DNA of 64,000 bases from assembly GCF_001723175.1 (NCBI RefSeq), contig NC_064652.1, positions 2,728,001 to 2,792,000 of the forward strand. Direction: 5' to 3'. The number at the start of each line of letters is the position of its first letter. The stretch's first letter is position 1. This DNA is from Penicillium oxalicum. Its lineage: Eukaryota > Ascomycota > Eurotiomycetes > Eurotiales > Aspergillaceae. Both the position numbers and the translations under genes were made by a program. Below the pieces are notes generated by a model. The model was not told the DNA's origin, did no database searches, and worked only from the letters and a program-made list of their open reading frames with translations. Shown here piece after piece: positions 1 through 11,666 of this stretch.

Positions 1-2467
1 ATTGAGGAGGTGCTGGACTTGTCCAGGGACAAAACACAGAATCAGGTATGTCGACACATTGAATTTTGTCCAAGATTGAATGAGATTGCTCGTACTTAGC
101 GCTAACTGAACGCAGGGCGTCTATGTTTACCAGCCCGCAAACGCCGGGAAAACAGCCATTGAACGACCTACCAAGCGCCGCAAGGTCTCTTCCACCGATA
201 GTCAAGGGCAAGCAGTCGATGCTGAATGCTTTGTGCCGCTTTTAAATGGGCAAGAAAGTCTTGCTTCCACACAACTGCGATACGAGACTTATAAACAACT
301 CTGGTCGGAGCAGGAAGGCAAGATTCAGGTGCGGGCTCCACACGTTTCGCATAGGAAATTCAAGCTGACAGCATTTTGCAGGCCATTCTAGAAGATGTCG
401 ACGCCGGAGTTTTAGCGGATGTACTTGCCTTTGTCAGAAACAATGAGCCCGAAACGTATGGTTTTTGCAGGAACCTATGTCAAACTTCGATCTGACTATT
501 ACCCTTAGGTGCAATGGATGTATACCAACGGGATTAGTGACGGTTGGATCAAACGTCTCTTCTCTGAGCCGGCTTCTCTCTCGCCTCAATGATCAATTGC
601 TGAGCAACAATGAGGGCGGCGTTGTGGTGCTAGAGTCAGGCGATGCACCCAATTTAAAGACGACCCTCAAGAACATCATTCGAGCTGTGATTACCAATAC
701 TGAGGGGAACGATGGATATCATAAGTTTCTGACAGATCGAAGCGTATGTCGACCGAAGTCTCGCTTCGCTTGGCTTGGCTAACTTCACAAGGGCCCCCGT
801 CTACTTGGATACGATCTGGACCTCCTTCACGATTATGTCCAAAGAAAGGGCACCAAAAAACTAGTGCTTGCATTCCGCGATAGCGAGGCCTTCGATCCCG
901 GTTTGCTCATGGATCTCTTGTCCCTTCTGAAGTGAGCAGCAAGTGACTCTCTGGTTGAACCCTGACGAGGCTAACGTTGTGCAAGGTCATGGCTTGATCG
1001 AATTCCGTTCACGGTTCTTCTCGGTATCTCCACATCCGTTGAGCTTTTTGAGGGCCGCCTCCCTCGAGCATGTATCGCGCTTCTTCAAGGACGGCATTTC
1101 GAAGTTCAGGATGCAGGCAATTGCGTCGACCGTATCTATGAATCGCTTCAGGCCGGCACCCAAGGGAAGATGTGGCTCGGCCGTAACGTCACTAGCACTC
1201 TCTTGGAAAAGACGCATGACTACTTCCAAACGCCGGAAGCCTTTAGTCGAATGGTGAAAGTCAGTGGCCCCTTCAATACCATCTCTCAAGACCAAATGCT
1301 GATAGAGTGAAGTATGCTTATATGTCGCATTTTTTTGCGAATCCGCTGTCGGTTTTATTGGACAGCCCGAACCCAGCCACGCTTTCTCAAACATTGCTAT
1401 GCGAGGCTATCAGGAATTTACCATCTTTTCGCATGTAAGGATTGGCACGAGACTCCCAAACTCGATTTAGCGCTAATGCCCTCGACAGGTTCTGTGAAGA
1501 CCTTATAGATTCAGGCTCGCTGGAGGATGTACGATCCCTTGTCGAAAATGACCAGGTTTTGCTGCGTGAGGCAATCCGTCATGTTGGGGTTGGCCAGCAG
1601 AGTATGCGCCACTTGTTTGATGCCGTTGGCGTCATTTATTCGTGTCTCCAACATACGCAAACGGCGAAGAAAATGAACGTCTCAGACCTCGCTGTGCGAG
1701 GGCTTTCGGGCGAGCTGGGCGAATCGCAAGTACTTGATGACATGCTTGCTACCATGAGAACTTTTGATTCGGAGAAGATGGCTCGCTTGGTGGAATCTTT
1801 GCCCCAAAGAGCGTTCGCTGATCTGCCCATCGAAGACATCAGGGCAGACTTTGCTACGTTAGTCAGCGCTCACACTCATGCTTTGCCGTTGCGAAGTGAG
1901 TACAACATCAACAGCTCTGTCATGAAAACGACTGTTGTTCAGCAAAGGATCTTACTCAGCAAAGGCAAATCCAATTTGCTCAAGCAAGATCTTGAGTACA
2001 CCAGGATTGTTGATCGACTGGTGGGGGCCTTCCAGGAATACTTCGCAGAATTTTTAATCCAACCTCAGGAGCTTTTCATGCACGAAGCGTTCTTGTTCGA
2101 CTTTCGCAACCCTCTCAAGGAAACATTCACACCACGACCACGCTTTGCGATCGAGCGTGCCTTGGCCAATCCTTTCGATTACCTCACATCTTCAAATGAT
2201 CCAGGCAACGCCAGGATTTCTGCCAAACAACCCGCGACTGCAATACTATACCAGCTGTACCTTGAATCGGGGGCACTGGTGAATATCCATGATCTATGGC
2301 AGACTTTTTACTCTGTTTTTGAGAGTCAGCAAGGTGATGCGTGTGACGAGCGGTTGGTCATGGCCTTGTTCTATAGCGCTCTATCCGATCTGAGGTCGTT
2401 TGGTATGGTGAAGAACAGCCGGAAAAAGACTGACCATCTTTCTAAATCTGTGTGGATGGGGCTATAG
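1..2467 (+). CDS. orc3: Origin recognition complex subunit 3 (5' end off window)
   Basis: ORC3 is a subunit of the six-protein origin recognition complex that loads MCM helicase at replication origins in the nucleus. Eight exons join in frame: 1-45, 116-328, 382-455, 509-743, 792-931, 986-1259, 1313-1434 and 1489-2467, giving 693 residues in the window. The start codon lies before base 1. Recognisable ORC3 segments are IPTGLVTVGSNVSSLSRLL near 525-580, the AAA+-like stretch LDRIPFTVLLGISTSVELFE after 986, FQTPEAFSRMVKYAYMSHFF across the intron at 1260-1312, and the C-terminal winged-helix end ATAILYQLYLESGALVNIHD, closing with KKTDHLSKSVWMGL. Introns are 48-70 nt with CTAAC/CTGAC branch sites. 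Length and order fit fungal ORC3. The family call is from memory of the proteins; exon 3/4 borders are the least certain. Confidence 0.9.
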
Positions 2468-2621
2468 TGAAGCTTCGCCACGCTGCGAAGCCCAGCAATT
2501 TTATGACAAACGGTGGATCAATTGCTTCTTTTCTGGTCAATCAGGGGGTATCATGTATTCGCAGTCCAGTGTCAAAAATAGAGTAACAGAGCAAAAGGAA
2601 AAACCACAGGTGATCCCCAAT

Positions 2622-3929
2622 CTAAAGCGGGCGCTGGATGATATTTTCGCGCCCTAGTGGTCGGCCACCTTCACTAAGCACCATTGCCTCACGCCTCCGC
2701 CGTCTCAAAGCCTGATCTTCTGTAGTTCCCGCTTGAAGTCTTCGTGAAGGCCCAGCATGGAATCCTAAACCAGCTGTATCATCTCCTTCTTCCATCAAGA
2801 TGTCACCGTCTCTGGGCATATCAACATCAAGATCCTCATCAGAGTCCTCAATATCCCAAATTTCACTATCATCGTCGTCGTGTTCATCCGGGTCCTCGTC
2901 GTGGTCCTCATCCTCGTCTCTATCTCTATCATCTTCCGATTCATCCCCCATGATGCTCATCAGCCCATATTCCTGGAGTTGCTCATAGCCTTCAGGGTGT
3001 GTAGTCAATGTGCCAAGTATGGAGCTCATAGTTGCGTCGTCTGACCACCAATTCTTCATCAGAAGAATGACATTTTCTCGTCCGGAGGGTTCTTCCAGCG
3101 CACAAGGAAAAGGATACTTGACAAGCCACCTGCTCACAACTCCCGCTGCGACAGCTGTAGAGACATCCTCGGGTAAAAGAACATTCAGAATTTGAAGTGC
3201 TTTCTTCTCTCCCAATGGCCTTGTCTTGGGCAAAATCGGCGAGGCTGTCGTGGAAGTTTGTTCGGTGTGTTCGTCAAGAAAATTGCAGAGGCAATTCACC
3301 AGTGCTGTAAAGGTTTCGTAATCTTGGAGGTTGGCGCATACCGATGCTCGAGATACTAGGAAAAATCAGCCTCAGGAACCGCGGTGATTGGGATCTTGAA
3401 CTGCGTACAAGCGCGGTTCGATACGAGAAAATTCAGCGCCGTCAGCGCTTTGTCTCGCCTACTCTTGTTTTTAGATGATAGATCTTCCAGAAGCAGGTCG
3501 CGCGTTGGACCTTTGGTCGATCTTTCAGAGATGATGCGCAAAGCACTAGGTACATCCGTCAGAGCTTTACTTCAAGTATAAATCATGCCGTGTGCCTCGT
3601 ACGCAGATCGAAGCTCAGGGCTTGTGCTTTCGGATAGTTTCAGAAGTGTATCGAGTTTGAGGACTGTAGCATGTAAGTATTGAGTTGCAAAATTGGTCAA
3701 GGGCGTATGTACCATCCTCTGTTCCTTCACCAATGATCTTGTCCTCTTTCTCCGCATGCTTGATTTCCGTGAGATCCACGACTTGGCGTAAATCGTGCAA
3801 GATCCCACGCGCCGCAAAGAAAAGCGAGATTCCTGTTTGGATCAGTACATTGAATGAACAAGCTTTTCCTCTATTGACACCCCCACCTAGACATAGCCAT
3901 AGCACTCTATCCCCCGACAAACCGGACAT
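2622..3929 (-). CDS. Conserved fungal protein, N-terminal membrane anchor, helical middle, acidic tail; function unknown
   Basis: Not recognised as a named protein. Exons on the minus strand 3929-3887, 3832-3713, 3663-3603, 3545-3409 and 3355-2622 join in frame to 364 residues. The N-terminus carries one hydrophobic helix (RVLWLCLGISLFFAARGIL, about residues 10-28). A helical, armadillo-like region follows, with stretches such as RDKALTALNFLVSNRALSR and FTALVNCLCNFLDEHTEQ. The C-terminal third has a long Asp/Glu run, then an Arg-rich patch (QALRRRRREAMV). The first intron (54 nt, 3886-3833) is also open in frame; removing it makes the membrane helix continuous, which is why I splice it. An additional upstream non-coding exon is possible, because a CTAAC branch and CAG acceptor precede the ATG. 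It is head to head with NOP14 and tail to tail with ORC3. Confidence 0.72.
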
Positions 3930-4078
3930 GGTGGTGATGAACTGTAGAGCTGTTAGTGGAGATGCGGAGACCTTGTGGCAGAATCCTAATCGCCGGAAGC
4001 GGTGAGCTTATATTTTTTCTGACCGGCCTTGCATTGCCGGAAAAAACTCCACTTGTTGCAAAGCCTGACGAAGTAAAG
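3930..4078. promoter_or_regulatory. Short divergent promoter between the unknown protein gene and NOP14
   Basis: Only 149 bases separate the two divergent start codons, so both genes must share control sequence or start transcription inside each other's leader. No TATA box is obvious, as is common for housekeeping genes. Confidence 0.5.
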
Positions 4079-6874
4079 ATGCCGCCCTCGCAGCTTAAGC
4101 AGCTAAAGGCTTCATTGCGAGATACTGGGGTCCTAGGACCTCAGCAGTCGAAGAAGCAGAAGCGCCAAAATGCGAAGACCGGTGCTGGCGCGCAAAATCG
4201 AAATCAGCGCAATGCCGCATTGCAAGCGATTCGAGACCGATTCAACCCATTCGAGATTAGGCCCACCGCTACGAGGAGCAAGTTCGAGACAACAACCCGC
4301 GATGCGAACTCCACCAAGGCCACTGGGCGTCGCCCAGGTGTCACCAAGTCCTTGGGAGAAGAGAGGGTGAGAGGCCTTTGCGGAGACCGTTGTATGTATC
4401 GGCACTAGCTGACTGAAATGACCTACTAGCGACGAGCGACACTCTTGCAAGAGATGAACAGCCGGAACAAAGTCGGTGGACTCGTCGATCGACGTTTCGG
4501 TGAAAACGATCCGACTATGACGCCTGAGGAGCGCGCCGCCGAGCGATTCGCCAGAGAAAGCCAGAAGAAAATGCGCAAAGAGTCAATTTTCAATCTGGAG
4601 GAGGATGAGGAAGAATTCCAATTGACACACATGGGTCAATCTTTGACTTTGGATGGGAAGGCCGTGGATGATTTCGACGGCGGCGATCTGGATGGAGCCG
4701 AGTCCGACGATGACGAGGCCCCGCGAAAAAGGAAACGCCTCGGCGAAGACGACGAAGACGCCGAAGATTTCATTGACTATGGGGATGACGGCGAGGCTCA
4801 ACCGGAACGCAAAAAGTCAAAGGCTGAGGTCATGAAAGAGGTTATCGCGAAATCCAAGTTCCACAAGGCTGAGCGACAACAAGCAAAAGAAGATGACGAT
4901 GATCTTCGAGAGGAATTGGACCAGCAGCTACCGGATCTTTTCGACGCCCTGCGCGGTATCAAAGCTCCACCGAAACCGGAGCCGCCGAGGCAAGACTTGG
5001 ACACAATGAATCCAGAGCGCGCAGCTATGCTTCGCGAGCCCGAAGGCAAGGATACCGAGAAGGAGTATGACCTCCGGCTTAAGCAGTTGACTTTTGATAA
5101 GCGATCAAAGCCAACTGATAGGACAAAGACGGAGGAAGAGAAGGTAGAAGAAGAGGCCAAGCGATTGAAGAAGCTGGAGGAGGATCGTCAGCGCCGCATG
5201 CGTGGCGAGCAGCTCAGCGATGAAGAAGAGGAGCCGGAAAGTGACAAGGACTCCTTCTTCCAAGGCGACGAGGATGAGGAGTCCGAGATTGATGATGCTG
5301 CTGCTTTTGGCCTACACACAACGTCCTATGAGCCCCGACCTGAGCTCGCCGTTGAGGATGAGGACGATTTTGTGATTGACGATGATCTTGTCGAGACGCG
5401 CTCAAATGTCAGTCTTTCATTTGACGAAAGCGATATGGAAGAGGAGCAGATCTCCGGTGAAGAAGATGAAGAAGAATCTGAAGAAGAAGATGAGCTCATC
5501 AACGGAATGACATTACCAACTGCTGGTAGCGCCAGTGCCTCAACAGCAGTGCAGGTGAATCAGACTGCCGATGGTAAACTGGCATTTACCTATCCTTGCC
5601 CGGCGAACCACCAAGAATTCCTTGATATTATCGAGAATGTGTCTGGACAGGACCTACCCACCGTCATCCAGCGCATTCGTGCGTTGCATCATCCCCGTCT
5701 CCACCCTGACAACAAATCCAAACTTGGTCGATTCGCAGAGATTCTTGTCGAGCACGTGTCCTACATGGCAAATGAACGAGCAGAACCCTCTTTTCCAATT
5801 ATCGAGAACATCTTGCGTCACGTCCACTCTCTGGCCAAGACCCACCCTATTAATGTGGCAATGGCTTTCCGTGCTCGTCTTCGTGAGATCTCGGAGAATC
5901 GCCCCCTCAATCTTCTTCCCGGTGATCTTGTGGTTCTTACCGGCGTTTCAACTGTTTTCCCGACATCTGATCACTTCCACGCCGTGACAACGCCGGCGCA
6001 CCTGTGCCTTGCTCGTTTCCTCGGCCAGTGCTCGCTCGAAGGCCTAGGCGACTTCGTCACCGGTGCCTTTGCCACTAGCTTGTGCCTGCAGTACCAAAGC
6101 ATTGCTAAGCGGTATATTCCGGAGTTCATCAACTACACGCTAAATGCTCTGTGCAACCTGGCTCCCGTGGAGTTGGCCTCGAAGCAACTTTCTTTCCCCG
6201 TCCGCAAAGCCCAACAATCTGTCAAGCTTGCGCCAACAAAGAAGGTCATGTCTCGCAAGCTGCAGTTCCGCGACGTGAAGCAGATTCCTTCCGATACTCA
6301 TGCGCAAGAGGACCTCAAGCTCTCCCTCATTACTACCTACGTTTCCCTCCTTGACACTGCTTCGGATCTTTGGGCCAGCAAGTCTGCGTTCATTGAGATC
6401 TTCACCCCCGTTCGCACGGTCCTTCAGCATCTCCGCCAATGCTTCAAGAACAAACTTTTCGCTGCTGGCCGAGACTCCGTGCAGGCAATGATAGACAAAA
6501 TCGAGGGCCATCTGGCCACTTCTTCCCGTGCTCGTCGTCCCCTGCTACTCCACAACCATCGTCCGTTGGCCATCAAATCTGCGATTCCCAAATTCGAGGA
6601 GAACTTCAACCCCGACAAGCACTACGATCCAGACCGCGAGCGCGCGGAGAACAACCGTCTCAAGGCCGAGTACAAGCGCGAGAAGAAGGGAGCTATGCGC
6701 GAGCTGCGCAAGGACGCCAGCTTCATTGCTCGCGAGAAGCTGCGCGAGAAGAAGGAGCGCGATGCCGAGTACGAGAAGAAGTACAAGCGTCTTATTGCCG
6801 AGATCCAAAGCGAGGAGGGTCGGGCAGCCAACGAGTACGAACGAGAGAAGAGAGGACGTGCGGGCAAGCGTTAA
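4079..6874 (+). CDS. nop14: Nucleolar protein NOP14 (small-subunit processome)
   Basis: NOP14 is an SSU processome/90S pre-ribosome component needed for 18S rRNA processing and 40S assembly in the nucleolus. Two exons, 4079-4366 and 4430-6874, give 910 residues; the intron is 63 nt (GTGAGA...CTAG). The N-terminus has the expected MPPSQLKQLKASLRDTGV basic start, NPFEIR, and NRNKVGG-type LQEMNSRNKVGGLVDRRFGE. A long acidic, charged middle follows (DDDDLREELDQQLPDLFDAL, several Glu/Asp runs). The C-terminal half is helical, with PCPANHQEFLDIIENVSGQD, and the end is strongly basic (KREKKGAMRELRKDASFIAR). The size is that of the family. The ATG at 4079 is chosen because it begins the conserved basic N-terminus and gives an in-frame splice. 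Confidence 0.93.
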
Positions 6875-8226
6875 ATGTGTTGTTTTTTGGGGGGACTTTG
6901 TATGTGTCTGGCAGTCTGTTTGCATTGCTTGCCAGCCTTTTATCATGTCTTATAGACGTCTTTTTCACCGATTCCAAGTACATAGTCTCTTTGCTCCGAA
7001 TTGTTTCTGGGGACCGGTGCATGATATGAAATCAAAAGTTGATTCTTGGCAAAAAACAAAGACTATTCAAAGGCTCGATAGGTGGCTGATGTACACTCGA
7101 CTATTCATTTTATAAGGAGCAAAATGCCTTCATTTCTTCTTTCTCGTTGACAGCGCGCAGGTGATGTTAAATAATGTGTGTGAAACTCTCGGAACCGGAT
7201 AAAGTCCAGTGTTTTTCAAAGCAGAGAGGCTGTTCCACGGCTTCCATATACGAGAAAGCCAGATGATGTGGATTTAAACTACAGGCTAGCCGGTCGAGAT
7301 ACAAATTCGAGTTCGACCACCCGTTCCGCATGAGATTCTTATCCTATGACATTGCCTAGCCTTCTGGAATCATTTCAAGTCCGCGACGACCCGTATGGGG
7401 TTCATGTTCCAGAGCACTCGAAGTTTGAGCAAGGCAAAAAAAAAAGACCTGGCAATGTAAATTAATCACTCCAGCAAGGATTCTCTGGATTAATAACAAG
7501 ACAAATCAGCTTCTCTCTTCTTTTTTCATCATTTCTTTTTTTTATCATTTTCTTCCACGTATTCCATTACCTGGTCGGCGACTCAAGGTATCTATTGGAG
7601 CAAGGTAGATGCGTTGCAAGTCCAGCGATTTCCGCTGTATGTTAGGTTGTGCAACCCTGATTCATCCGACCTTTCAACATTGTCCTTGCGAAATCTGTGA
7701 GGAGCAAGAGAAAAAATGCAGGTGCGATTTCAATGCCTTTGATGAATCAGGCTAAAACCTATTCACCTATAGCATTTCAGTCGGTAGAGGTAACACCTGG
7801 AGCGTTTATGTTATCTTAAACTCTCATCTCTCTGCGGATTGAATCAGCCCTTGACTTTAGATCTGGTCCACTGTCATGGTTTGAAGATTCCCTTTTGTTC
7901 TTCTCGGATTCAAAATAGATTGATTTCTGGTTGAATAGGTCAATCCATCAATTCAAATTTCTAATCAACTCATTGACCGTCTCTCCTCAACATCATGCGA
8001 TGGCGGACCCGACATAGTGCCTGCGGTCCTCATCAGATGGATCTTTGCTGATCTTTAGCGGTGAGCCGGTCACAAATTCTGCAGCTCTGATTTTGTGTTA
8101 CGTCGAGAATCAGGGTGTGTGCCCTGTAGAAGGAGACAAGCTTTGCAAATCCAACGCTATTTTCACCGAAAGCTGGCTAAGCTACATTTATGGAGAAAGA
8201 TGCTTGTCCTGCATCCTTTTAGGTAA

Positions 8227-8248
8227 GGGGAAGGGGAGGGGGAGGGGG
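8227..8248 (+). promoter_or_regulatory. Four-G-tract element upstream of the sulfotransferase-like gene
   Basis: Four runs of 4-5 G separated by A or AA on the plus strand, a canonical G-quadruplex pattern with very short loops, ending about 265 bases before the ATG at 8515. Regulatory role is inference. Confidence 0.35.
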
Positions 8249-8410
8249 AAGGAGGCTTTTGAGGCTTTCTTCACATAATGTGAGGGAGAGCCCATTCAGG
8301 TTTAGGCAGCCTGTATGGACGGGATAGATAGTCAGCCTGCAACCTGTTTGGGATGATGACGATTGAATAAATCTGGAAATTGAATTTAATGCACGCTTCC
8401 ATTTCTTCTC

Positions 8411-8418
8411 TATATATT
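8411..8418 (+). promoter_or_regulatory. TATA-like element
   Basis: TATATATT lies 97 bases before the ATG of the sulfotransferase-like gene, a plausible core promoter distance in fungi. Confidence 0.35.
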
Positions 8419-8514
8419 GTTTTATCCACACTGCATTACCCACTTCACGGGCGGCATTCTTCGCTTCGCGATCGTCTCAATTCAAAGACTCGGTAACAAT
8501 CTGGGCGGTTCACC

Positions 8515-9591
8515 ATGAACGGCCAGTCTTCTGCGCCCAAACCGCCCCAGGGCATTTTCCTGATCAGCTACGCTCGCACTGCCTCGAATCTACTCTGCAA
8601 GATTCTCGCTCTCGAGGAGCAACCGCGCGCTTTCTCAAATGAGTCCAACGGCTATTACTTTCGATCGGCTTTTCTGCCTCATTGGATGACTGGCAACCCG
8701 TATCGACCGTTGGGAGAGCGGAGTACCGACGAAGTTCAAGAAATGCAAAGCGTCTATCAGCAATGTTACGAGAATCTGGAGCGTGAATCCAATGCTTGCC
8801 TGGAACAGGGCAAGATCTTTTTCTTCAAAGAACATGCGCCATGGTTCTCTAATCCTGCTGCGATTAGCGAGTGGCTGGGCGAACCGGCTGGTCATCCAAA
8901 GTCGGCCTTTCAAGTCCGACCTGTTGGCGTTGATGAAGGGTCCTCGTCGCAGACACCAACTCAGACTTGGTCCAAGGAGAATCACACCATTCTGTGCGAT
9001 GAGATTCTCCAGAAATGGCGGCCCGTTTTCTTGATCAGACATCCTGCCTTGGCTTTCCCGTCTTATTACCGAGCTACACTTGAGGTACACAAGGGTGGCA
9101 AGGCGCATAGTTCCGAGATGATGCCTCTACTACGAGCAAGTATGACCCTGCGATGGAATCGTTTCATATATGACTGGGCGTGCAGGTTCGATCCGCACCC
9201 GTTGATGCTTGATGCGGACGATGTCATTTTGAACCAAGCTGCCATCGTCCAATTCTGTGAGGATATCGGGTTGGACTCGACCCGATTGCGATTCAGTTGG
9301 GATCCATCGGCCGATTCTCGCGCGCAACTCTCGGGCTCTCCGGAGGAGTATGCCGCCAGAGCGATGTTTAAAAATATCTTTGGCAAGACCTTGCTGAATT
9401 CATCAGGGATTTTGCGAACCAAGAGTCAAACACACGTGGATATTGCGGCCGAGGCTGAGAAATGGAAGACGGAATTTGGTCCTGAGATGGCCGCTTTTGT
9501 TGAGAAGGCCGTGAGAGAGGCGATGCCGGACTATGAGTATCTTCGGGCAAGACGATCGTACGAGCGCATTTCAGAGGGGGTCTCTGGATAG
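8515..9591 (+). CDS. P-loop sulfotransferase-family protein
   Basis: A single-exon gene of 358 residues resembling PAPS-dependent sulfotransferases, which move sulfate from 3'-phosphoadenylyl sulfate to an acceptor. The 5'-phosphosulfate loop is seen at residues 15-29 (FLISYARTASNLLCKIL region, matching the family's YPRTGSN pattern). The 3'-phosphate motif is seen at R175-S183 (LIRHPALAFPSYYRA), with the usual eight-residue Arg-Ser spacing. The rest is soluble and ends with a helical region rich in Glu and Arg. No signal peptide or membrane helix is visible. The acceptor cannot be told from the sequence. Some fungal members of this fold have lost activity, and here the loop's usual Pro is Ala (YARTAS), so the protein may not be a standard sulfotransferase. 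Start chosen as the first ATG after the TATA-like site. Confidence 0.78.
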   Translation: MNGQSSAPKPPQGIFLISYARTASNLLCKILALEEQPRAFSNESNGYYFRSAFLPHWMTGNPYRPLGERSTDEVQEMQSVYQQCYENLERESNACLEQGKIFFFKEHAPWFSNPAAISEWLGEPAGHPKSAFQVRPVGVDEGSSSQTPTQTWSKENHTILCDEILQKWRPVFLIRHPALAFPSYYRATLEVHKGGKAHSSEMMPLLRASMTLRWNRFIYDWACRFDPHPLMLDADDVILNQAAIVQFCEDIGLDSTRLRFSWDPSADSRAQLSGSPEEYAARAMFKNIFGKTLLNSSGILRTKSQTHVDIAAEAEKWKTEFGPEMAAFVEKAVREAMPDYEYLRARRSYERISEGVSG

Positions 9592-10368
9592 GAGGCACTT
9601 GATCATATCGCGTGGTCGCTATGGTCAAAACAATTCTTTTTTTGTTCCTGTGTGTTTTGTGTTCCAAGGCTCCTTTGAATGTAATCAACTCAATTGAAAG
9701 ATTGCAAGCAGCCCTCCACGAATCGTGACTCGTGACAGACCAGATAGACTCTGCTGGCTGTCTTGAGATTCTAAATGGGGTAAATCGCTCCAGCTGAAGG
9801 TGATATACAACCCTCTGGTCTGCAGGGAGTGCAAAGCCGTTCGAGGAGCAAGTTGATGGCCGCAATCCTAATAGCTCCAGTTCTAGTCATCAAACCATCT
9901 TGAGTTTTCAAGATCTGTTTCGGAGGCATAATGGAAGAACATCATTTCTTCCAATTCGTCATTTCCCACCCCCGATGAGTCACCCCCACGATTGCCTGAC
10001 GTCTACCGTTACGGCTACCGGCACATGGTTGAGGATTAGATCCCTTCCGTCTTGGCAGGGCGAGCGCAAGGCGTGGAATGGAACAAAATCATGGGCGCGC
10101 ATCCACCGGCATAGCCGCGCATAAGGAACGAACTTGACATCCACAGCCCTCCTCACCTCTTCCTCCGGTTGGCGACGCTGCCTAAGACGGAGCAGTCCCG
10201 CTAAATCTTACCACAATGAGGTCTAGCCGGAACTTGGCGCGCTGATCCGGGAACACCCAGAGCTCATGATCAAGCGGCCATGAGCTCGAGTTGTCGCGCC
10301 AGTAGTGGTTCCTCAGATTCCCTTCAAAGCTTGTAGCTTCCTTCAAACATAGATCCAAATCACCAAGT
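9592..10368. other. Intergenic, no gene seen
   Basis: The 3' end of the sulfotransferase-like gene and the promoter/leader of the ankyrin gene. A minus-strand ORF here (9368-9865) has no coding character. Confidence 0.55.
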
Positions 10369-11376
10369 ATGGGTGCATCATCATCAGAGACGCAAATCCC
10401 ACAAGTCGAGCACAACATCCTTGTGGCAGCCGACCAAGGTCGCCTCGATATCGTCACCAAATTGCTCGATGGCGGTACAGATCCCAACACCGCAGACGAG
10501 GTCGGAACCACGGCTCTACACAACGCAGCAAAGCGAGGCCATTGGCACGTTGCACGTCTGCTTCTCGAGAAGCAGGCCTCACCGGGCCTCGAGGATGGGA
10601 ATTACAACACCCCGCTCAAGCTCGCGATCGAAGCCGGGCATAAGAAAGTGATTCATCTCCTGCTCGAATGTGACACGAGCCCGCGGACCTCACGGGAGAT
10701 CTGTCTCGCTGCTCGATGTGGGCACGCGAATATTGTGCAAGATCTGCTGGATCGAGGCGCGCCCTCGCTCGCGCCGGCGAATCACTCCACCCCGCTACAC
10801 GTCGCCGCGATGCAGGGCTTCCCCGACGTGTGCGACGTCTTACTGTCGCACGATAAGAAGTTGACGCGGACCTTCTGGGAACGCATGACGGGTCCCAAGT
10901 TAGCGGTCGATACGAAGGGGAGCGTGGGACATACGCCCTTTTCGTGGGCGGTAACGAACCAGCACCCACGGACGGTGGAAGTGTTTCTGCGACATTACCC
11001 ATCTCTTGTCCGGAGCTATGACAGGAACAAGAGTCTTTGTTTTCATCGGGCGATTGAGTTGAAGAATGTGGAGATGGTGCGGGTGTTTCTGGATCACGGG
11101 GCAGATATCGAGATGAGGAGCCAGTATGGGGATCGGCCGCTGCATAGGGCTGTGGCCGCGGGGGATACGGAGGTGATTCAGATGTTACTTGCAAGAGGTG
11201 CTGCAGTGGATGCCAAGAACCAAAGTGGATTTATTCCAGAACACCTCACGAATGATCCGAAGATCAGGATGATTGTGCGCAACGCGGGGAGTGCGCGTTT
11301 GCAAGCCAAAGGGCTGTCCTCGGAATCAGCGCCAGGGGTTGCTGCTGCTCCACCGCCGCCTGAGTACAAGGCTTGA
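10369..11376 (+). CDS. Ankyrin-repeat protein, probable N-myristoylation
   Basis: A single-exon protein of 335 residues made almost wholly of ankyrin repeats, which mediate protein-protein contacts. Repeats are visible from about residue 17 onward: GRLDIVTKLLDGGTDPN, GTTALHNAAKRGHWHVARLL, NTPLKLAIEAGHKKVIHLLL, HSTPLHVAAMQGFPDVCDVL and GDRPLHRAVAAGDTEVIQML, with a longer, degenerate middle around residues 165-225. The N-terminus MGASSSE has Gly2 and Ser6 and so fits the N-myristoylation pattern, which would tether it to membranes. The tail is short and proline-rich (APPPPEYKA). No catalytic domain is present and the partner is unknown. It lies on the plus strand, convergent with the carboxylesterase. 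Confidence 0.82.
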   Translation: MGASSSETQIPQVEHNILVAADQGRLDIVTKLLDGGTDPNTADEVGTTALHNAAKRGHWHVARLLLEKQASPGLEDGNYNTPLKLAIEAGHKKVIHLLLECDTSPRTSREICLAARCGHANIVQDLLDRGAPSLAPANHSTPLHVAAMQGFPDVCDVLLSHDKKLTRTFWERMTGPKLAVDTKGSVGHTPFSWAVTNQHPRTVEVFLRHYPSLVRSYDRNKSLCFHRAIELKNVEMVRVFLDHGADIEMRSQYGDRPLHRAVAAGDTEVIQMLLARGAAVDAKNQSGFIPEHLTNDPKIRMIVRNAGSARLQAKGLSSESAPGVAAAPPPPEYKA

Positions 11377-11666
11377 CCTAATTCAATTATAGTTCTGTAT
11401 TTCATCGAGCCAAGGCTTTGTGGATAGACTCTTTTCAAGCATTTGATGGTCTTTTTTTTAGGTTTCTTGAGACCGTCCAGATGGAGGACGCAGGAGGTGC
11501 CCGAAAGCACCCGTCAAAGGAGGCGGCAGGTCCTATTCTTTAGGACGATTATGATCATTCAGATGTAGAAGAAATCTTTGATGCCTAGTCAAATTGTCTT
11601 GAATCATCATTTATCCATGATTACGTCTGCAAATGGACTAAAAATATATAATCACGCATCCACATC

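Larger units (their letters stand above)
6875..8514. other. Intergenic, no gene seen
   Basis: The 3' side of NOP14 and the upstream region of the sulfotransferase-like gene. Contains only short chance ORFs, a G-run cluster at 8227-8248 and a TATA-like stretch at 8411-8418 (both listed separately). Confidence 0.6.

Noticed and set aside
6424..7115. Overlapping ORFs around the 3' end of NOP14 on both strands
   Set aside because: Alternate-frame shadows of the Arg/Glu/Lys-rich NOP14 tail.
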